From Chryseobacterium indologenes (GTDB taxonomy: Bacteria; Bacteroidota; Bacteroidia; Flavobacteriales; Weeksellaceae): a stretch of DNA of 64,000 nt. Shown piece by piece: positions 17,305-25,053 of the stretch. The notes beneath the pieces were generated by a model. It was not told where the DNA came from. It did not search any database and saw only the letters and a program-made list of their open reading frames with translations. Position 1 is the first letter of the stretch, and each line of letters opens with the position of its first letter. The translations under genes were made by a program, and so were the position numbers. The stretch is from NCBI RefSeq assembly GCF_002025665.1, contig NZ_CP018786.1, positions 620,001-684,000 on the forward strand, in the 5' to 3' direction.

Positions 17305-18294
17305 TTACTTATTAAGTGCTTTTTCTACTTCATTTCCACAAAGATCCATGATGGAAATTCCATAATGTCTTGCCTGCTGAGGAAGGATACTTGCAGGAGA
17401 GAATCCTGGGTTGGTATTCATTTCAAGCATGTAAGGAATTCCGTTCATCAGAATATATTCACTTCTTGAAAAACCACTCATTCCTAATGAATTGTAAGCT
17501 CTTTTGGCAATTTCTTCCACTCTTTTGGTGGTTTCTTCGTCAATTCTTGCCGGTGTAATTTCTTCAGAAGCTCCTTCGTATTTTGCTTCATAATCGAAAA
17601 ACTCATTAGTAGGAACAATTTCTGTAATTCCTAACACAATAGTTTCTCCTTTAAAATCAATAACGCCTACAGAAACTTCCATACCATCAAGGAAGCTTTC
17701 AATCAGGATTTCATTATCTTCTTTGAATGCAATTTCAGTAGCCGCAATCAGTTCTGATTTTTCTTTTACTTTGGAAATTCCCAGCGAAGATCCGGACTGA
17801 TTAGGTTTTACAAACAGAGGAAGATTAAGTTCTGATACAATCTCATCCACATTGATGTCTTCACCTTTTCTTAAATAAATACTTTTTGCAGAAGGAATTC
17901 CATATTTAGATAATACGGCAAGAGTGTCTTTTTTATTGAAAGTAAGGGCACTCTGGTAAAAATCACAACCTGTATATTTTTGACCAATGGCATCCCAGTA
18001 TGCCTGAAGAATTCCATTTTCCCCCGGAGTTCCGTGGATAATATTGAAACAAACATCAAATTTTAAGACTTCTCCATTATCTAAAGTCACAGAAAAATCT
18101 CCTCTGTTGATGGCATATTTTTTATCATTTTCTCCTAAAAAATACCATTCATCTTTAAGGACTACTACTTTATATACGTCATAGAGATTTCTGTCCAGAG
18201 AATCATAAATCAATTGTCCGCTTTTTAAAGAAACAACATATTCATCAGAATAGCCTCCCATTACTACGGCAACACTTTTTTTATTCATAACCAT
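17305..18294 (-). CDS. ddl: D-alanine--D-alanine ligase
   Basis: Makes the D-Ala-D-Ala dipeptide of peptidoglycan. 329 residues, ATP-grasp fold: N-terminal VVMGGYSDEYVVSLKSG, ATP-grasp LPLFVKPNQSGSSLGISKVK, and the C-terminal metal-binding EMNTNPGFSPASILPQQA. The start could be either Met of MVMNKK (18294 or 18288). Promoter with perfect -7 box at 18311-18318. Upstream of coaD; divergent from a PASTA protein, so two cell-wall-related genes sit back to back. Confidence 0.95.
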   Translation of the reverse strand: MVMNKKSVAVVMGGYSDEYVVSLKSGQLIYDSLDRNLYDVYKVVVLKDEWYFLGENDKKYAINRGDFSVTLDNGEVLKFDVCFNIIHGTPGENGILQAYWDAIGQKYTGCDFYQSALTFNKKDTLAVLSKYGIPSAKSIYLRKGEDINVDEIVSELNLPLFVKPNQSGSSLGISKVKEKSELIAATEIAFKEDNEILIESFLDGMEVSVGVIDFKGETIVLGITEIVPTNEFFDYEAKYEGASEEITPARIDEETTKRVEEIAKRAYNSLGMSGFSRSEYILMNGIPYMLEMNTNPGFSPASILPQQARHYGISIMDLCGNEVEKALNK

Positions 18295-18310
18295 ATAGTA
18301 TCAATTAAGG

Positions 18311-18318
18311 CAAATTTA
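18311..18318 (-). promoter_or_regulatory. Bacteroidota -7 box for ddl
   Basis: Minus strand TAAATTTG, perfect consensus, 16 bases upstream of the first possible ddl start. Confidence 0.6.
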
Positions 18319-18410
18319 ATCATTTTATACAATGCAATATGGGAAATCGGCAAATTTTAAAATCAAAAATGAATTGTGTTAAATAAAAAGTCCATTCTAA
18401 AATTATTAGC

Positions 18411-18418
18411 TATATTTG
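18411..18418 (+). promoter_or_regulatory. Bacteroidota -7 box that fixes the PASTA gene start
   Basis: TATATTTG. It lies downstream of the GTG at 18376 that opens the longest frame, so translation from that GTG is unlikely, and the ATG at 18445 is favoured. Confidence 0.6.
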
Positions 18419-18444
18419 CGGTTATAATTAAAGTATTTTTAAGT

Positions 18445-19536
18445 ATGCTTAAATCACTTTTCAATTGGAAAGTTTTACTGAATTTAGTAGTAGCCATCGG
18501 TGTTTTCGTGGGGCTTGTATGGCTTACATTTCGCTGGTTGGAGTACCATACTAACCACGGTCAGGAAATTCCTGTTCCCAATATTGTAAATAAATCGGTA
18601 CATGATGCCGTTAAAATATTAGATGATACAGGACTGGAATATGAAGTAGACAGTGCCAATTACGACCCGAAATACAGACCATTCCAGGTGTTGCAGGTAT
18701 ATCCTGCACCAGGTTCCCGTGTGAAAGACGGAAGAACGGTAACGCTTAAAGTAAATCCGAGAACATGGGCTCCTATTGCAGTGCCAAATGTTATCAATAA
18801 ATATTCAGGGCTGGCATTCCAGAGATTGGATCAGGTAGGTCTTAAAATTGGTGATACCATTTATGAGCCGAGTATTCAGAAAGATGCTCTTTTAAGAATA
18901 TTATATAAAGGAAATGCTGTAAACCCGGGAACTCGTTTGCCAAGATTTTCTACGATTGATGTAGTGGTAGGATCCGGGCCCATGAGAAATATTTCTATTC
19001 CTAATGTAGTAGGACTTACGGTAAAAGAGGCGAGAGCTGTCATTGCCAAAAGTATGTTTGAAGTAGGATTGGTAGAACATGAAGATGGAAGTAAAGATGA
19101 GTCTGATATTATCTATTATCAGGATCCTGCTTCCGGAGATGTTCGTGATCAGGGAATGCAGATCGACCTTTGGGCAAGTAAGAAAACTCCGGCAGAATTA
19201 AGAGCAAAAGTAGAGCAGTTGAATTCTATTTATCGTATGAAAGTAGATACATCACTTCCTCCGGTTCGATATGAAGAAGTACACAGTGAGCCAAGTTATG
19301 AAGCTCCCGTAGTACCCGCTCCAGCGCCTAAAAGAGAAACTCCAAAGCCGGAAGTTCCGAAAACTGAAACTCCTAAAACTCAGACTACAGCAGCTAAACC
19401 AGTGGCTACCACTGTTGAAAAACCTAAAACGTCTGCAGGAAACGGTACTCATGCTACAGGAAGTACAGCCAAACCGGCTGCAACAACACAACAACCTGCG
19501 CAAAAGCCAAAAGCTAAGAAGGTTGTCGTAGAATAA
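18445..19536 (+). CDS. PASTA domain membrane protein
   Basis: 363 residues from the ATG at 18445 (MLKSLFNWKVLLNLVVAIGV); a longer GTG-initiated frame from 18376 would start upstream of the promoter. One membrane helix is followed by three extracytoplasmic PASTA domains, opening at IPVPNIVNKSVHDAV, IAVPNVINKYSGLAF and ISIPNVVGLTVKEAR, then a Pro/Lys/Thr-rich low-complexity tail (PKPEVPKTETPKTQTT). PASTA domains bind peptidoglycan or beta-lactams. There is no kinase or penicillin-binding domain, so this is a free PASTA anchor. Followed by rluD after a terminator hairpin. Confidence 0.88.
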   Translation: MLKSLFNWKVLLNLVVAIGVFVGLVWLTFRWLEYHTNHGQEIPVPNIVNKSVHDAVKILDDTGLEYEVDSANYDPKYRPFQVLQVYPAPGSRVKDGRTVTLKVNPRTWAPIAVPNVINKYSGLAFQRLDQVGLKIGDTIYEPSIQKDALLRILYKGNAVNPGTRLPRFSTIDVVVGSGPMRNISIPNVVGLTVKEARAVIAKSMFEVGLVEHEDGSKDESDIIYYQDPASGDVRDQGMQIDLWASKKTPAELRAKVEQLNSIYRMKVDTSLPPVRYEEVHSEPSYEAPVVPAPAPKRETPKPEVPKTETPKTQTTAAKPVATTVEKPKTSAGNGTHATGSTAKPAATTQQPAQKPKAKKVVVE

Positions 19537-19559
19537 AATCAGATTAATATCAAAAATAC

Positions 19560-19591
19560 AGGCTTCAACTGCAAAATGTTGAGGCCTTTTG
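19560..19591 (+). terminator. Terminator between the PASTA gene and rluD-like gene
   Basis: AGGCTTCAAC / GTTGAGGCCT, ten-base stem with one G-T pair (19560-19569 and 19578-19587), followed by TTTT. Confidence 0.65.
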
Positions 19592-19609
19592 TGTAAAAAA
19601 TATAAAACA

Positions 19610-20683
19610 ATGTCAGAAGATAACGACGATTTTTTAGATGAAGAATTACTAGATTCCAACAGTATTGAAAACATCGATATTGATGAGGAAAATAAAGGTT
19701 TGTATGAACATCTTAATATCACTGTTGACAGCAAGCAGGAACCATTAAGAATTGATAAGTTCCTTTTAATTTACAGACAGAATTCTTCAAGGAATAAAAT
19801 TTCACAGACCTGCAGAGCCGGAAATGTGATAGTGAACGGAACAGCGGTGAAGCAGAATTACCGTGTAAAACCGGGAGATCAGATCTCTGTACTGCTTACA
19901 CATCCTCCGAGAGAAAATGTTATTATTCCGCAGGATATTCCTGTGAATATTATTTATGAAGATGATGACCTTGTTGTAGTGGATAAAGAAGCGGGAATGG
20001 TGGTACACCCAGGATTTGGAAACTGGGACGGAACATTGGTGAACGCACTGGCTTTCCACTTTGAAAAGAATGGTGAGAAATCCGATCTTGACAGAGTAGG
20101 GCTTGTTCACAGAATTGATAAAGATACATCAGGACTATTAGTAATTGCCAAGAATGAATATGCATTAAGCTTCCTGGCAAAACAATTCTTTAACCGAACT
20201 ACGAAAAGGCTGTATTGGGCTTTTGTGTGGGGAAATATGCAGGATGAAGAGGGTACAATCAGAGGGCATATCGGAAGGCATCCTAAAAACAGAATGCAGA
20301 TGTCTGTTTATGAAGACGGCAGCCAGGGAAAACATGCGGTGACCCACTATAAGGTCTTGGAAAGATTTAAATACATGACATGGGTAGAGTGTAAACTGGA
20401 GACGGGAAGAACACACCAGATCAGAGCGCATTTCAGACATGTAGGGCATACTTTGTTTAATGATGAAAGATATGAAGGACATACGCCTTTAAGAGGGGTA
20501 AATCTTCCAAAATACAAGCAATTTATTAAAAATGTTTTTGAAATTTTGCCAAGACATGCCCTTCATGCACATACCCTCGGATTTATACACCCAACAACAA
20601 AAAAGGAATTATATTTTGAGAGCCCAATGCCCAAAGATATGGCGGATGCTGTAAAAAAATGGAGAAATTATTTGGAAAACTAA
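19610..20683 (+). CDS. RluA/RluD family 23S rRNA pseudouridine synthase
   Basis: 357 residues from MSEDNDDFLDEELLDS. An acidic N-terminal extension leads to an S4 RNA-binding domain (about 45-105: IDKFLLIYRQNSSRNKISQT, NVIVNGTAVKQNYRVKPGD), then the catalytic domain with LVHRIDKDTSGLLVIAKN carrying the catalytic Asp, and ECKLETGRTHQIRAHF. RluD itself modifies helix 69 of 23S rRNA; this protein most resembles RluD, but paralogues exist, so I leave the symbol blank. The longer start at 19589 overlaps the terminator and is less likely. Confidence 0.93.
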   Translation: MSEDNDDFLDEELLDSNSIENIDIDEENKGLYEHLNITVDSKQEPLRIDKFLLIYRQNSSRNKISQTCRAGNVIVNGTAVKQNYRVKPGDQISVLLTHPPRENVIIPQDIPVNIIYEDDDLVVVDKEAGMVVHPGFGNWDGTLVNALAFHFEKNGEKSDLDRVGLVHRIDKDTSGLLVIAKNEYALSFLAKQFFNRTTKRLYWAFVWGNMQDEEGTIRGHIGRHPKNRMQMSVYEDGSQGKHAVTHYKVLERFKYMTWVECKLETGRTHQIRAHFRHVGHTLFNDERYEGHTPLRGVNLPKYKQFIKNVFEILPRHALHAHTLGFIHPTTKKELYFESPMPKDMADAVKKWRNYLEN

Positions 20684-20703
20684 AAATATATTGAGATTTT
20701 TTT

Positions 20704-20711
20704 TATATTTG
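20704..20711 (+). promoter_or_regulatory. Bacteroidota -7 box for the PorP/SprF gene
   Basis: TATATTTG, perfect match, 23 bases before the chosen ATG at 20735 and only 5 bases before the alternative TTG at 20717, which supports the ATG. Confidence 0.65.
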
Positions 20712-20734
20712 TTGAATTGAAATCAAGATTTGTT

Positions 20735-21685
20735 ATGAGAAAACTATATGCTATCGTATGTTTAGCTCTTTTGTCAAATGCATACAAAGCACAAGAATCA
20801 CTACCATACTATCAGCAATATCTTTTGGATGGTGAGTTCCTGTTCAACCCAGCTCAATACGGAAAAACAGATTACGTACAGCTCAACGCCAATTATCAAC
20901 AACAATTTTCAAAATTCAGTAATTCTCCGAATGTTCAGTCAATCGGGATGAATGCGAATATCTTTGATAGAGTAGGTGCTGGTATTTCCGTGTTCAGAGA
21001 CAGTAATGGACCGATCTCTGCGGGTGGTATCACGGCTGGTGCTTCATATTTTATTCCGCTGAGTAGTGAAGGAGACAGAAAAGACCAGTTCTCTTTCGGT
21101 ACAAGTGTTAACTTCTATAACATGAATTTTGATTATTCAAAAATTAATACTGAAGAAGGAGGTGACCCATTATTGAGAGGTGAAGAAAGTAACATCTTTA
21201 TGGTGTATGCAAACTTTGGTTTGGCAGCTACCTACAGAGGTTTATTCGGGGGTGTTTCCGTAAATGATATCGCATTAAGTAATGATGCTTCTATCGTAAA
21301 CAACTACGAACCTTCTCCAATTAAATTCTTCTTAAACTTAGGATATAACTGGAACATTGCTGATAACATTACATTAGCACCGTCAGCATTGATCAACCTT
21401 AATACCAATTCAACGAGAATGGTCGACTGGAACTTGATGGCGACATTCTCTAATGATATCAACGCATTCTCTTTCGGGGTGAGCTACAGAACGGTTCAGA
21501 ACAGATTTGACAATCAGAACCTGAGTATCTCTCCAATTGTAAAAGTAAGATTCAACAAATTCATGATTGGAGCTACTTATAACCTTGGATTATCTGATAT
21601 CCAGAGCTATGGTGGAAACAGCTTCATGATTGGTCTGGGTTATAACTTCGACAACTTCATTAATGCTAGAGGATTTAGATACTAA
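20735..21685 (+). CDS. PorP/SprF family type IX secretion outer membrane protein
   Basis: 316 residues from MRKLYAIVCLALLSNAYKAQ, a clear signal peptide. The mature protein opens with the family motif ESLPYYQQYLLDGEFLFNPA and continues as a beta-barrel ending in the aromatic FNARGFRY-type C-terminus (here FINARGFRY). PorP/SprF proteins work with type IX secretion and gliding and often pair with a secreted adhesin; this one has no such partner next to it. Preceded by rluD-like, followed by a strong terminator. Confidence 0.92.
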   Translation: MRKLYAIVCLALLSNAYKAQESLPYYQQYLLDGEFLFNPAQYGKTDYVQLNANYQQQFSKFSNSPNVQSIGMNANIFDRVGAGISVFRDSNGPISAGGITAGASYFIPLSSEGDRKDQFSFGTSVNFYNMNFDYSKINTEEGGDPLLRGEESNIFMVYANFGLAATYRGLFGGVSVNDIALSNDASIVNNYEPSPIKFFLNLGYNWNIADNITLAPSALINLNTNSTRMVDWNLMATFSNDINAFSFGVSYRTVQNRFDNQNLSISPIVKVRFNKFMIGATYNLGLSDIQSYGGNSFMIGLGYNFDNFINARGFRY

Positions 21686-21707
21686 TTAATTTAAATTAAA
21701 TAAATTT

Positions 21708-21737
21708 GAGCTCTGAAATTTTTCAGAGCTTTTTTTA
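21708..21737 (+). terminator. Terminator abutting the hemW start codon
   Basis: GAGCTCTGAAA / TTTCAGAGCTT stem (about 21708-21731) followed by seven T; the T-run ends directly at the hemW ATG (21737). Confidence 0.85.
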
Positions 21738-22861
21738 TGATATATATTCACATTCCGTTCTGTAAACAAAAATGCAGTTATTGTAACTTTCATTTTTCAA
21801 CATCCCTGAATTTCAAGGATGAAATGCTTCGTGCCATGAAAACTGAAATAGCCCTGAGAAAAGATGAGCTGCAGAACAGAACCCTGAAGTCCCTGTATTT
21901 TGGAGGAGGAACTCCCTCTATTCTTTCTGTAGATGAAATCAGTTCTTTAATAGATGAAGTATTACGGTATTTCAGTTTTGAAAAGGATATTGAAGTTACG
22001 CTGGAAGCCAATCCTGATGATTTAAATAAAAACTTTTTAAAACAACTTTCCGGAACCCCTGTGAACAGACTTTCCATTGGTACCCAAAGTTTTTTTGAAG
22101 AAGATTTAAAACTGATGAACAGGGCTCACTCTGCTTCCGAAGCAGAAAGTTCCATTAAACGAGCACAGGATTTCGGCTTTGAGAACCTTAGTATTGATCT
22201 GATCTATGGTTCACCCACTTCCAATCTTGAGATCTGGAAAGAAAACCTGAATAAGACAATTGCTTTAGAAGTTCCTCACATTTCATCTTATGCATTGACG
22301 GTAGAGCCTAAAACATCTCTGGAAAACTGGATTTCAAAAGGGAAAATAAAAAGTCCTATAGAAGAAGAGCAAAATAAAGAATTCTATTACCTGTCCGACT
22401 TTTTGAAAGACAATGGTTTTGAGCATTATGAAGTATCCAATTTTGCCAAACCTGGTTTCTACTCACGGCACAATTCTGCTTACTGGAAATACAATGAATA
22501 TCTTGGAATAGGGCCATCAGCACATTCTTATAACGGATTTGATGTCCGAAGCTGGAACGTAGCCAATAATCAGCAGTACATTAAAAAACTGAATAATAAA
22601 TTGCTGGCCAAAGAGGAAGAGATTCTTTCCCAGGAAGATCAGTTTAATGAAATGATTATGATTGGTCTGCGCACCATCTGGGGAGTAGATCTGGAAAGTT
22701 TAAAAAGTAAATTTTCAGAAAGAATGCTGGAGCATTTTCAGAGAGAGAGCAAGTCCAAAATTGAAGACGGTATTTTAATCATTGAAAATAATCATTTAAA
22801 AATTCCTGAAAAACATTGGTTTATGGCAGACGGAATTGCTTCGGATTTGTTTATTGTATAA
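21737..22861 (+). CDS. hemW: Radical SAM heme chaperone HemW
   Basis: 374 residues. The radical-SAM cluster motif is CKQKCSYC at 9-16, preceded by IHIPF and followed by NF, as in HemW. Also SLYFGGGTPSIL (SAM-binding glycine motif), EANPDDL, and the HemN C-terminal domain with YEVSNFAKPG and NEYLGIGPSAHSY. HemW delivers heme; older annotations call it oxygen-independent coproporphyrinogen oxidase. The start ATG directly follows a terminator T-run and no promoter is obvious, so readthrough or a promoter inside the hairpin must drive it. Confidence 0.93.
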   Translation: MIYIHIPFCKQKCSYCNFHFSTSLNFKDEMLRAMKTEIALRKDELQNRTLKSLYFGGGTPSILSVDEISSLIDEVLRYFSFEKDIEVTLEANPDDLNKNFLKQLSGTPVNRLSIGTQSFFEEDLKLMNRAHSASEAESSIKRAQDFGFENLSIDLIYGSPTSNLEIWKENLNKTIALEVPHISSYALTVEPKTSLENWISKGKIKSPIEEEQNKEFYYLSDFLKDNGFEHYEVSNFAKPGFYSRHNSAYWKYNEYLGIGPSAHSYNGFDVRSWNVANNQQYIKKLNNKLLAKEEEILSQEDQFNEMIMIGLRTIWGVDLESLKSKFSERMLEHFQRESKSKIEDGILIIENNHLKIPEKHWFMADGIASDLFIV

Positions 22862-22895
22862 TAGCTGGATGTATACAGGATGCCATAAAATTCAC

Positions 22896-22903
22896 TATTT
22901 TTG
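22896..22903 (+). promoter_or_regulatory. Bacteroidota -7 box that fixes the murI start
   Basis: TATTTTTG. The frame's first possible start (TTG at 22901) overlaps this box, so the TTG at 22922 is the better start. Confidence 0.6.
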
Positions 22904-22921
22904 TATAAAATTTCAACTCAT

Positions 22922-23752
22922 TTGAAAACGAAAAAACAAGATTATTCACATCTTTCACCAAGCCAGCCTATCGGAATTTTTGACAGCGGAGTGGGAGGTC
23001 TTACCGTTGCCAAAGAAATCAAAAGACTTCTGCCTAATGAAGATCTGATTTACTTTGGAGATACAAAGCACCTTCCTTACGGAGAAAAATCTAAGGAAGC
23101 CATTATTGAATATTCTACAAAGATCACCAATTTTCTGTTGGAGCAGAACTGTAAAGCTATTGTGATTGCCTGTAATACAGCAACGGCTAATGCTTTAAAT
23201 GAAGTTATGCAGTCTGTTGCGGGAAAAGTTCCTGTAATTGACGTTATTAATCCTGTGGCAGAAAAAGTATCTTATGAAATCCATAATAATGTAGGGGTTA
23301 TTGCGACCAAAGCTACTGTGAATTCAGGATTATATAAAAAGAGTATCCGAAAGCATAATAAATGGATCAAAGTGGATGAATTGGCAACGCCATTGCTGGT
23401 TCCTGCTATTGAAGAAGGATTTAAAAACCATCCGATTACCCATGCTATTATTTATAATTATTTAAGTAACAGTAAATTAAAAAATATTGAAACACTGATT
23501 CTGGGATGTACTCATTATCCTCTTTTAATTGACGAGATCAAGCAGTATTATGGTAACCGGGTTCGTGTGATTGACTCTCCGAATATTGTAGCCAATCATC
23601 TGAAGATTATTCTGGATAAGTACAATCTTTTAAATGATAACAATCCCAAGCCGAATTATCACTTCTATCTTTCAGACCTTACCAAAAATTTTGAAAAGAT
23701 CTCTAAGAAGTTCTTCGGAAAAACAATTGATTTAGAATTAAAAGTATTATAA
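22922..23752 (+). CDS. murI: Glutamate racemase
   Basis: Provides D-glutamate for peptidoglycan. 276 residues from a TTG codon at 22922 (read MKTKKQDYSHLSPSQPIGIF); no ATG exists before the conserved GIFDSGVGGLTV block. Both catalytic cysteines are present in VIACNTATANAL and ILGCTHYPLL, and YFGDTKHLPYG is intact. The TTG start is supported by the -7 box at 22896-22903 and predicts modest expression. Ends at a very strong terminator. Confidence 0.95.
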   Translation: MKTKKQDYSHLSPSQPIGIFDSGVGGLTVAKEIKRLLPNEDLIYFGDTKHLPYGEKSKEAIIEYSTKITNFLLEQNCKAIVIACNTATANALNEVMQSVAGKVPVIDVINPVAEKVSYEIHNNVGVIATKATVNSGLYKKSIRKHNKWIKVDELATPLLVPAIEEGFKNHPITHAIIYNYLSNSKLKNIETLILGCTHYPLLIDEIKQYYGNRVRVIDSPNIVANHLKIILDKYNLLNDNNPKPNYHFYLSDLTKNFEKISKKFFGKTIDLELKVL

Positions 23753-23758
23753 ACAAGA

Positions 23759-23787
23759 AAGTCTGCCTCGTATGGAGGCAGACTTTT
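23759..23787 (+). terminator. Very strong terminator after murI
   Basis: AAGTCTGCCTC / GAGGCAGACTT, 11-base perfect stem with a short TATG-containing loop, followed by TTTTT. Confidence 0.93.
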
Positions 23788-23870
23788 TTATTTGTTACAT
23801 GTTGTCATTACAAAATCATGTTTTTAAGACACAAAGATTTATTTTTTGTAAAACCTTATACTTCATTTAG

Positions 23871-23953
23871 TTCCCACAGATTTCACAGATTCCACAGATA
23901 ATAATGCTTTTAAAATTAAAAGGTGACTAAAAATCTGTGTCCTCTGTGGGGAA
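23871..23953. repeat. CACAGATT tandem units facing an inverted copy
   Basis: The plus strand has three nine-base units CACAGATTT, CACAGATTC, CACAGATAA (23875-23901), preceded by TTCC. About 30 bases later comes AAATCTGTGTCCTCTGTGGGG, the same words inverted. The two arms could pair into a long imperfect stem. This non-coding gap (23788-24011) holds nothing else I recognise. Confidence 0.6.
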
Positions 23954-24011
23954 ATAATGTGCAATTTCATTGGTGTTTGCTGTGAAAGAGATCGTGAATT
24001 CGTGTTTAAAA

Positions 24012-24611
24012 TTACGCTTCTACAATTACTTTTTCAGCATTCAGTCTTTTCTTCGGATTGAATTTAGGCTGATTGGCATCTGCTTCATCTCTTTCCCCGA
24101 TGGCTACAGCAAATAACGTCTCGTATTTTTCATTATTCAGAACAGCATCATATCCTTCAGGTTCAATGCCTTCCATTGGAGTAGAATCTATTCCTATTGC
24201 TGCGCATGCAGATAAAAGTACTCCTAAAGATAAATATACCTGATGGCCAAGCCATGATTTTATCGCATCTTCTCCCTTAGGTTTTACCATAGTTCGGTAA
24301 TAATTAACAGAACCTTCTGGAAGGTTTTCTTCAATTTGCTTTTCAAAGTTTTCTACGTTTTTGATCACCTGAAAGACAATTATATGACTGCTATCTAAAA
24401 CTTTTTCTTTATTAAAATAAGACTTATCACCTAATTGTTTTTTCAGTTCAGGATCATTCACGAAAATAAAATTCCATGGCTGACTGTTGATGGAGGAAGG
24501 ACTTAAATTTAAGATCTCCTGAAGCGTTGCAATTTGTTCTTCACTGATTTTTCCCTGTGGATTATACTTTTTTACAGTATACCTGTTTTTCATTTGGTCT
24601 AAAAAGTTCAT
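24012..24611 (-). CDS. NAD(P)H-dependent nitroreductase family protein
   Basis: 199 residues, FMN-dependent nitroreductase fold of the NfsB type: RYTVKKYNP at the N-terminus, LSPSSINSQPWNFIFV (FMN-binding block), and SLGVLLSACAAIGIDSTPMEG, then AVAIGERDEADANQPKFNPK near the end. Such enzymes reduce nitro-aromatics or quinones. Divergent from an HxlR regulator gene with a 12-base inverted repeat at each start, so redox- or electrophile-controlled expression is likely. Confidence 0.9.
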   Translation of the reverse strand: MNFLDQMKNRYTVKKYNPQGKISEEQIATLQEILNLSPSSINSQPWNFIFVNDPELKKQLGDKSYFNKEKVLDSSHIIVFQVIKNVENFEKQIEENLPEGSVNYYRTMVKPKGEDAIKSWLGHQVYLSLGVLLSACAAIGIDSTPMEGIEPEGYDAVLNNEKYETLFAVAIGERDEADANQPKFNPKKRLNAEKVIVEA

Positions 24612-24613
24612 AA

Positions 24614-24695
24614 TTTTATACTATCATTTTTATAGTTACAAAAGTAATTTAAGTTTCTTAACTTTGCAATAACGGTAAAAAAGGATAGTATAAAA
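24614..24695. promoter_or_regulatory. Divergent control region with 12-base perfect inverted repeat
   Basis: TTTTATACTATC at 24614-24625 and its exact reverse complement GATAGTATAAAA at 24684-24695. The left arm ends 2 bases from the nitroreductase ATG, and the right arm ends on the first base of the hxlR-type ATG. Between them lie two -7 boxes: TACTTTTG on the minus strand (24639-24646) and TAACTTTG on the plus strand (24659-24666). The layout suggests an operator pair for the adjacent HxlR regulator, controlling both genes. Confidence 0.65.
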
Positions 24696-25042
24696 TGTAT
24701 ACAATAGATAATAAATCGTATCCCTGCTGTACAAGCGTCACGATGAAATTTATAGGAGGGAAGTGGAAAGCAGTAATTTTACATCATCTTATTGGTGGGG
24801 CTAAGCGTTATAACGAGATAAGAAAGTCTATTCCTACCATTACGGAAAGAACATTGAGTTTACAGCTAAAACAATTGGAAGAAGACGGAATTGTGGACAG
24901 AAAAGTTTTTACGGAAAAACCTCCTTTAGTGGTAGAATACGAATTAACAGACTTTGGAAAGACACTATTACCCGTTTTAGAAGCAATAACAAAATGGGGT
25001 GAAAAATCGCCTGTAATATCAAAAAAAATAATCAGGAATTAG
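24695..25042 (+). CDS. HxlR family transcriptional regulator
   Basis: 115-residue winged-helix regulator. CCTSVTMKFIGGKWKAVILH contains the CP..-type N-terminal Cys and the IGGKW block; the recognition helix region is KSIPTITERTLSLQLKQLEE and the wing follows at VDRKVF and VEYELTDFGKTL. HxlR-type proteins often sense quinones or electrophiles through that Cys; here CC at 8-9 is well placed. Probably self-regulating and controlling the divergent nitroreductase. Its stop codon overlaps the rsmD stop by 4 bases. Confidence 0.92.
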   Translation: MYTIDNKSYPCCTSVTMKFIGGKWKAVILHHLIGGAKRYNEIRKSIPTITERTLSLQLKQLEEDGIVDRKVFTEKPPLVVEYELTDFGKTLLPVLEAITKWGEKSPVISKKIIRN

Positions 25043-25053
25043 AGTTCCTGATT
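25030..25053 (-). terminator. Terminator for rsmD, lying inside the hxlR-type coding end
   Basis: AATCAGGAA / TTCCTGATT, 9-base perfect stem with a 6-base loop. On the minus strand it is followed by TATTTTTTTT. It spans the overlapping stop codons of both convergent genes. Confidence 0.75.

Noticed and set aside
18376..18444. GTG-initiated extension of the PASTA protein
   Set aside because: A perfect -7 promoter box lies inside it (18411-18418), so the extension would not be transcribed.
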